In this document: positions 4,464 to 6,616 of the stretch, piece by piece | Numbering within the stretch: the first letter of the stretch is position 1 | Layout: the number at the start of each line of letters is the position of its first letter | DNA from: JANPLG01 sp964609085 | Lineage (GTDB): Bacteria; Armatimonadota; SYMT01 | Assembly (NCBI GenBank): GCA_964609085.1 | Contig: CAZSRZ010000171.1 | Coordinates: forward strand, 1-6,616 | Length of the DNA stretch: 6,616 nt | Direction: 5' to 3' | Made by a program: the position numbers and the translations under genes | The notes under the pieces: model-generated | Told to the model about the DNA's origin: nothing | Database searches by the model: none | Seen by the model: the letters and a program-made list of their open reading frames with translations, nothing else

Positions 4464-6616
4464 ACCGACGCCAGCTCACCGATCCGGCCCGGGTGGATGG
4501 GGTCAGCGGCGGGGAGGATGAAGTGCACCGTGGTCCCCTGCCCTACCTGGCTCTCCAGCCAGATCCGCCCCCCGTGCGACTCGATGATGTTCTTGACGAT
4601 GGCCAGCCCGAGGCCTGTACCGCCTGATTTCCTCGTGACCACTTTTTCCACCTGGTAGAACCTGTCAAACACCCGATCCAGTTCGTCCGGGGGAATCCCG
4701 CAACCGGAATCGCGCACGTGGCAGTGAATCTCTCTCCCCGCTGCCTTAAGCATCACCTCGATGACGCCCTCACGGTCAGTGAACTTCAGCGCATTTCCGA
4801 TCAGGTTCGTGAACACCTGACTGATCCGCTGCTCATCGGCGAGGGCGATCAGGCTTCGGCCCGCCTCGCCCTCGGCACCCTCGATCACGGAAACGTGGAT
4901 GCTCTTCTCAGCCGCCTGGGGCCGCAGGTCCTCAATCACCCTTTCCGCCAGCGGGCGGAGCGGGACCGCCACCATCTTCATCTGGATCTTGCCGCTTTCG
5001 ATGCGGGAGATGTCGAGGAAGTCCGAGATGATCGCGGAGAGGCGCTTCGCCTGCCGGTGAATCGATTCGAGAGCAAGCGTCTGCGTTTCGTCGACCGAGC
5101 CCAGCTTGCCGCTGAGCATATAGGAACTGAACCCGAGAATCGATGTGAGCGGCGTCCGTAGCTCATGGGATACGAGGGAAATGAAGTCGCTCTTCATCTC
5201 GTCGATCACCCGCTCGCGGGTGACATCGTGGAGATGCACGAGGCTCCCAACCGCCCGGCCGCCTGGGGAGCGGAGACGGACTTCTCGCACCTGAAGCACC
5301 CGGCGCTTGGGCTGAGTGATCTCAAACTCGGCCACGCCGTCCCTGTCGTTGCCCTTCCGACAAGACTGGAGTGGCTCCGCGATCTCCGGTGGCAGGCTAC
5401 TGATCTCGAACGGAGGGGTGGGTAGCCGAGCCTGCTGCAGGTAAAGCAGACGCATGGCGGCCGGATTGATGAGGGCGATCTGCTCGCCCGGCTCGATCAT
5501 CATCAGGCCGTCGGGACTCGAGTCGACAATCGCCTGGATCCGCAGTTTCTCGGCACTCAGGATGTCGTGACTCTCTTGCAGTTCGCTCTGTCCCTGTTGG
5601 ATGGCCTCCGCCATGTGGTTGAAAGCCAGGGCGAGGCGGGCAAGCTCGTCCTCCCCGCGGGTCTCAATGCGGCGATCATACTCCCCTTCGGCTAGGGCCT
5701 GTGTGCCCACCTCGAGGCGGTTAATCGGCCGGACGATGGACCGGGCGGTGAGGGTGGCGAGGAGGAGCGCGAGCAGCAGGAAGAGGGGGATCAACCAGGT
5801 GGAGTTGAGCATCATCTTGCCGGCGGCGGCATCGGCGATCTCGTTAGATCGCTCCATGATCTCTCTCGCTGTCGCTTGCTTTTGGGTGTCGGTGGCGACC
5901 TGGGCCTGCTCGGTGGCGCTCTTGGCCGTTTGCTCTGCCACGCTCGCAATCGCGCGCCGGATCGGGGCACGGGACCGCTCCATCTCCTGACGAATCTCGA
6001 GCGGAATGGCGCTGCGCAGTTTTTCCTCTTCAGACGCCAGGCTCCTACTGGCAATCGCTGTCTGCTGGCGGACTACCTTTTGCATTTCGGCGCGAGCGGC
6101 CCGCACCAACCGACGGCTGGCGTCAGCCGTGGACGCTCGGCGCTTGCGGATGAGTTCCTCGCCTCGCTGCCTGACAATGTCGAGGGCGACGGTGGATGCC
6201 TGCAGGAGCGACTTGGCGAGGGACACGGCACCGGCTCGCACCTCTTCCTCGGCCTGCGTGGCGACCAGCCAACAACCGGCGTCCGGCCAGTACCGGGCAA
6301 CGCACAGCAGGCGGGCATCATCGGCGACGCAGGAGAACTCCAGCCGGCTCTTCTCGTGTTCGATCGGGTTGGCCTTGGACAACTCCTGCTGGATCCGCGC
6401 CGCCAGCGCCCCCTTGATCCCGGACCGCGTAGAGCTGATGACGCGGCCGGGTTTGCCATCAGCGGTCACTTCAATCACAGCCAGCCGCGTCTTTCCCGGA
6501 TCTAGCACGGCACTGTCGACAAGGTCGTCCACGGCCAGATCCAGCACTCCGAAGCGAATCGAAGGCAGCGCCGGGGGGGCCCCCGCCTCGGGGACTCGCG
6601 GGAGGGGGGTCGGGTC
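4460..6616 (-). CDS. Sensor histidine kinase, Cache-like sensor + TM + HAMP + PAS + HisKA + HATPase (5'-partial)
   Basis: Membrane-bound two-component kinase that autophosphorylates on histidine and passes phosphate to a receiver. The frame is open to the window edge. A GTG at 6547 could be read as a start, but 23 upstream codons continue with coding-like composition into what looks like a Cache strand (FGVLDLAVDDL), so the real N-terminus lies outside. Numbering from that GTG: about 1-100 resembles the second half of a dCache sensor; about 101-240 is a long charged Ala/Glu/Arg-rich, probably coiled-coil helix; 252-268 is a TM segment (LIPLFLLLALLLATLTA); HAMP about 269-321 with DELARLALAFNHM; PAS about 334-445; HisKA with H461 in SHELRTP (E462/T465 phosphatase-type motif); N box N581-N585; G1 DSGCGIP 613-619; F box 627-630; G2 GTGLGLAI 643-650. 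All catalytic motifs are intact. Its TGA overlaps the next gene's ATG. Function class is certain; the signal is unknown. Confidence 0.95.
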   Translation of the reverse strand, partial: DPTPLPRVPEAGAPPALPSIRFGVLDLAVDDLVDSAVLDPGKTRLAVIEVTADGKPGRVISSTRSGIKGALAARIQQELSKANPIEHEKSRLEFSCVADDARLLCVARYWPDAGCWLVATQAEEEVRAGAVSLAKSLLQASTVALDIVRQRGEELIRKRRASTADASRRLVRAARAEMQKVVRQQTAIASRSLASEEEKLRSAIPLEIRQEMERSRAPIRRAIASVAEQTAKSATEQAQVATDTQKQATAREIMERSNEIADAAAGKMMLNSTWLIPLFLLLALLLATLTARSIVRPINRLEVGTQALAEGEYDRRIETRGEDELARLALAFNHMAEAIQQGQSELQESHDILSAEKLRIQAIVDSSPDGLMMIEPGEQIALINPAAMRLLYLQQARLPTPPFEISSLPPEIAEPLQSCRKGNDRDGVAEFEITQPKRRVLQVREVRLRSPGGRAVGSLVHLHDVTRERVIDEMKSDFISLVSHELRTPLTSILGFSSYMLSGKLGSVDETQTLALESIHRQAKRLSAIISDFLDISRIESGKIQMKMVAVPLRPLAERVIEDLRPQAAEKSIHVSVIEGAEGEAGRSLIALADEQRISQVFTNLIGNALKFTDREGVIEVMLKAAGREIHCHVRDSGCGIPPDELDRVFDRFYQVEKVVTRKSGGTGLGLAIVKNIIESHGGRIWLESQVGQGTTVHFILPAADPIHPGRIGELASV

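Noticed and set aside
5876..6505. Plus-strand open frame opposite the kinase sensor region
   Set aside because: Lies within the intact kinase gene; translation is compositionally biased and unrecognisable.
6545..6547. GTG at 6547 as the kinase start
   Set aside because: It falls inside a Cache-like strand, and the same frame stays open with coding-like codons to the window edge; a first TM segment is also missing.

Overview
The window is GC-rich bacterial chromosomal DNA with tightly packed genes and frequent GTG starts. It suggests an uncultured or environmental high-GC Gram-negative-type lineage (soil phyla such as Acidobacteria, Gemmatimonadota or Rokubacteria-like groups would fit), but nothing here fixes the taxon. 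No rRNA, tRNA, CRISPR array or transposase gene is visible.

Right to left (minus strand), positions 6616 to 757 hold one unbroken run of six genes with almost no intergenic space: a membrane sensor histidine kinase whose N-terminus lies outside the window (dCache-like sensor remnant, long helical region, TM, HAMP, PAS, HisKA, HATPase); two consecutive stand-alone receiver-domain response regulators; a HisC-family PLP aminotransferase; a TyrA-type prephenate/arogenate dehydrogenase; and an OppF/DppF-type ABC transporter ATPase. The junctions are 4-bp overlaps (ATGA at 4460-4463, GTGA at 4053-4056, ATGA at 1674-1677) or gaps of 3-4 nt, so the set is very likely one translationally coupled transcript. 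The aminotransferase plus TyrA form a plausible terminal tyrosine/phenylalanine (or histidine plus tyrosine) biosynthetic pair. The kinase and two receivers form a phosphotransfer module with no DNA-binding output in view. The ABC ATPase has no permease or binding protein beside it.

Positions 1 to 756, beyond the 3' end of that operon, contain no convincing gene. They hold layered repeats and structured elements: three diverged copies of a unit of about 90-125 bp, two of them containing a conserved 8-bp hairpin; four copies of a small GC-rich palindrome whose stems are kept by paired changes; and, on the plus strand at about 551-674, a string of hairpins whose 3' half closely resembles domain V and VI of a group II intron, apparently a degenerate 3' fragment. 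G:T pairs in the hairpins mean several of these structures fold better as plus-strand RNA, that is, antisense to the operon.

The most unusual points are the fusion of a two-component module into an aromatic amino-acid biosynthesis operon, the tandem output-less receivers, and the repeat/group II-like block downstream.
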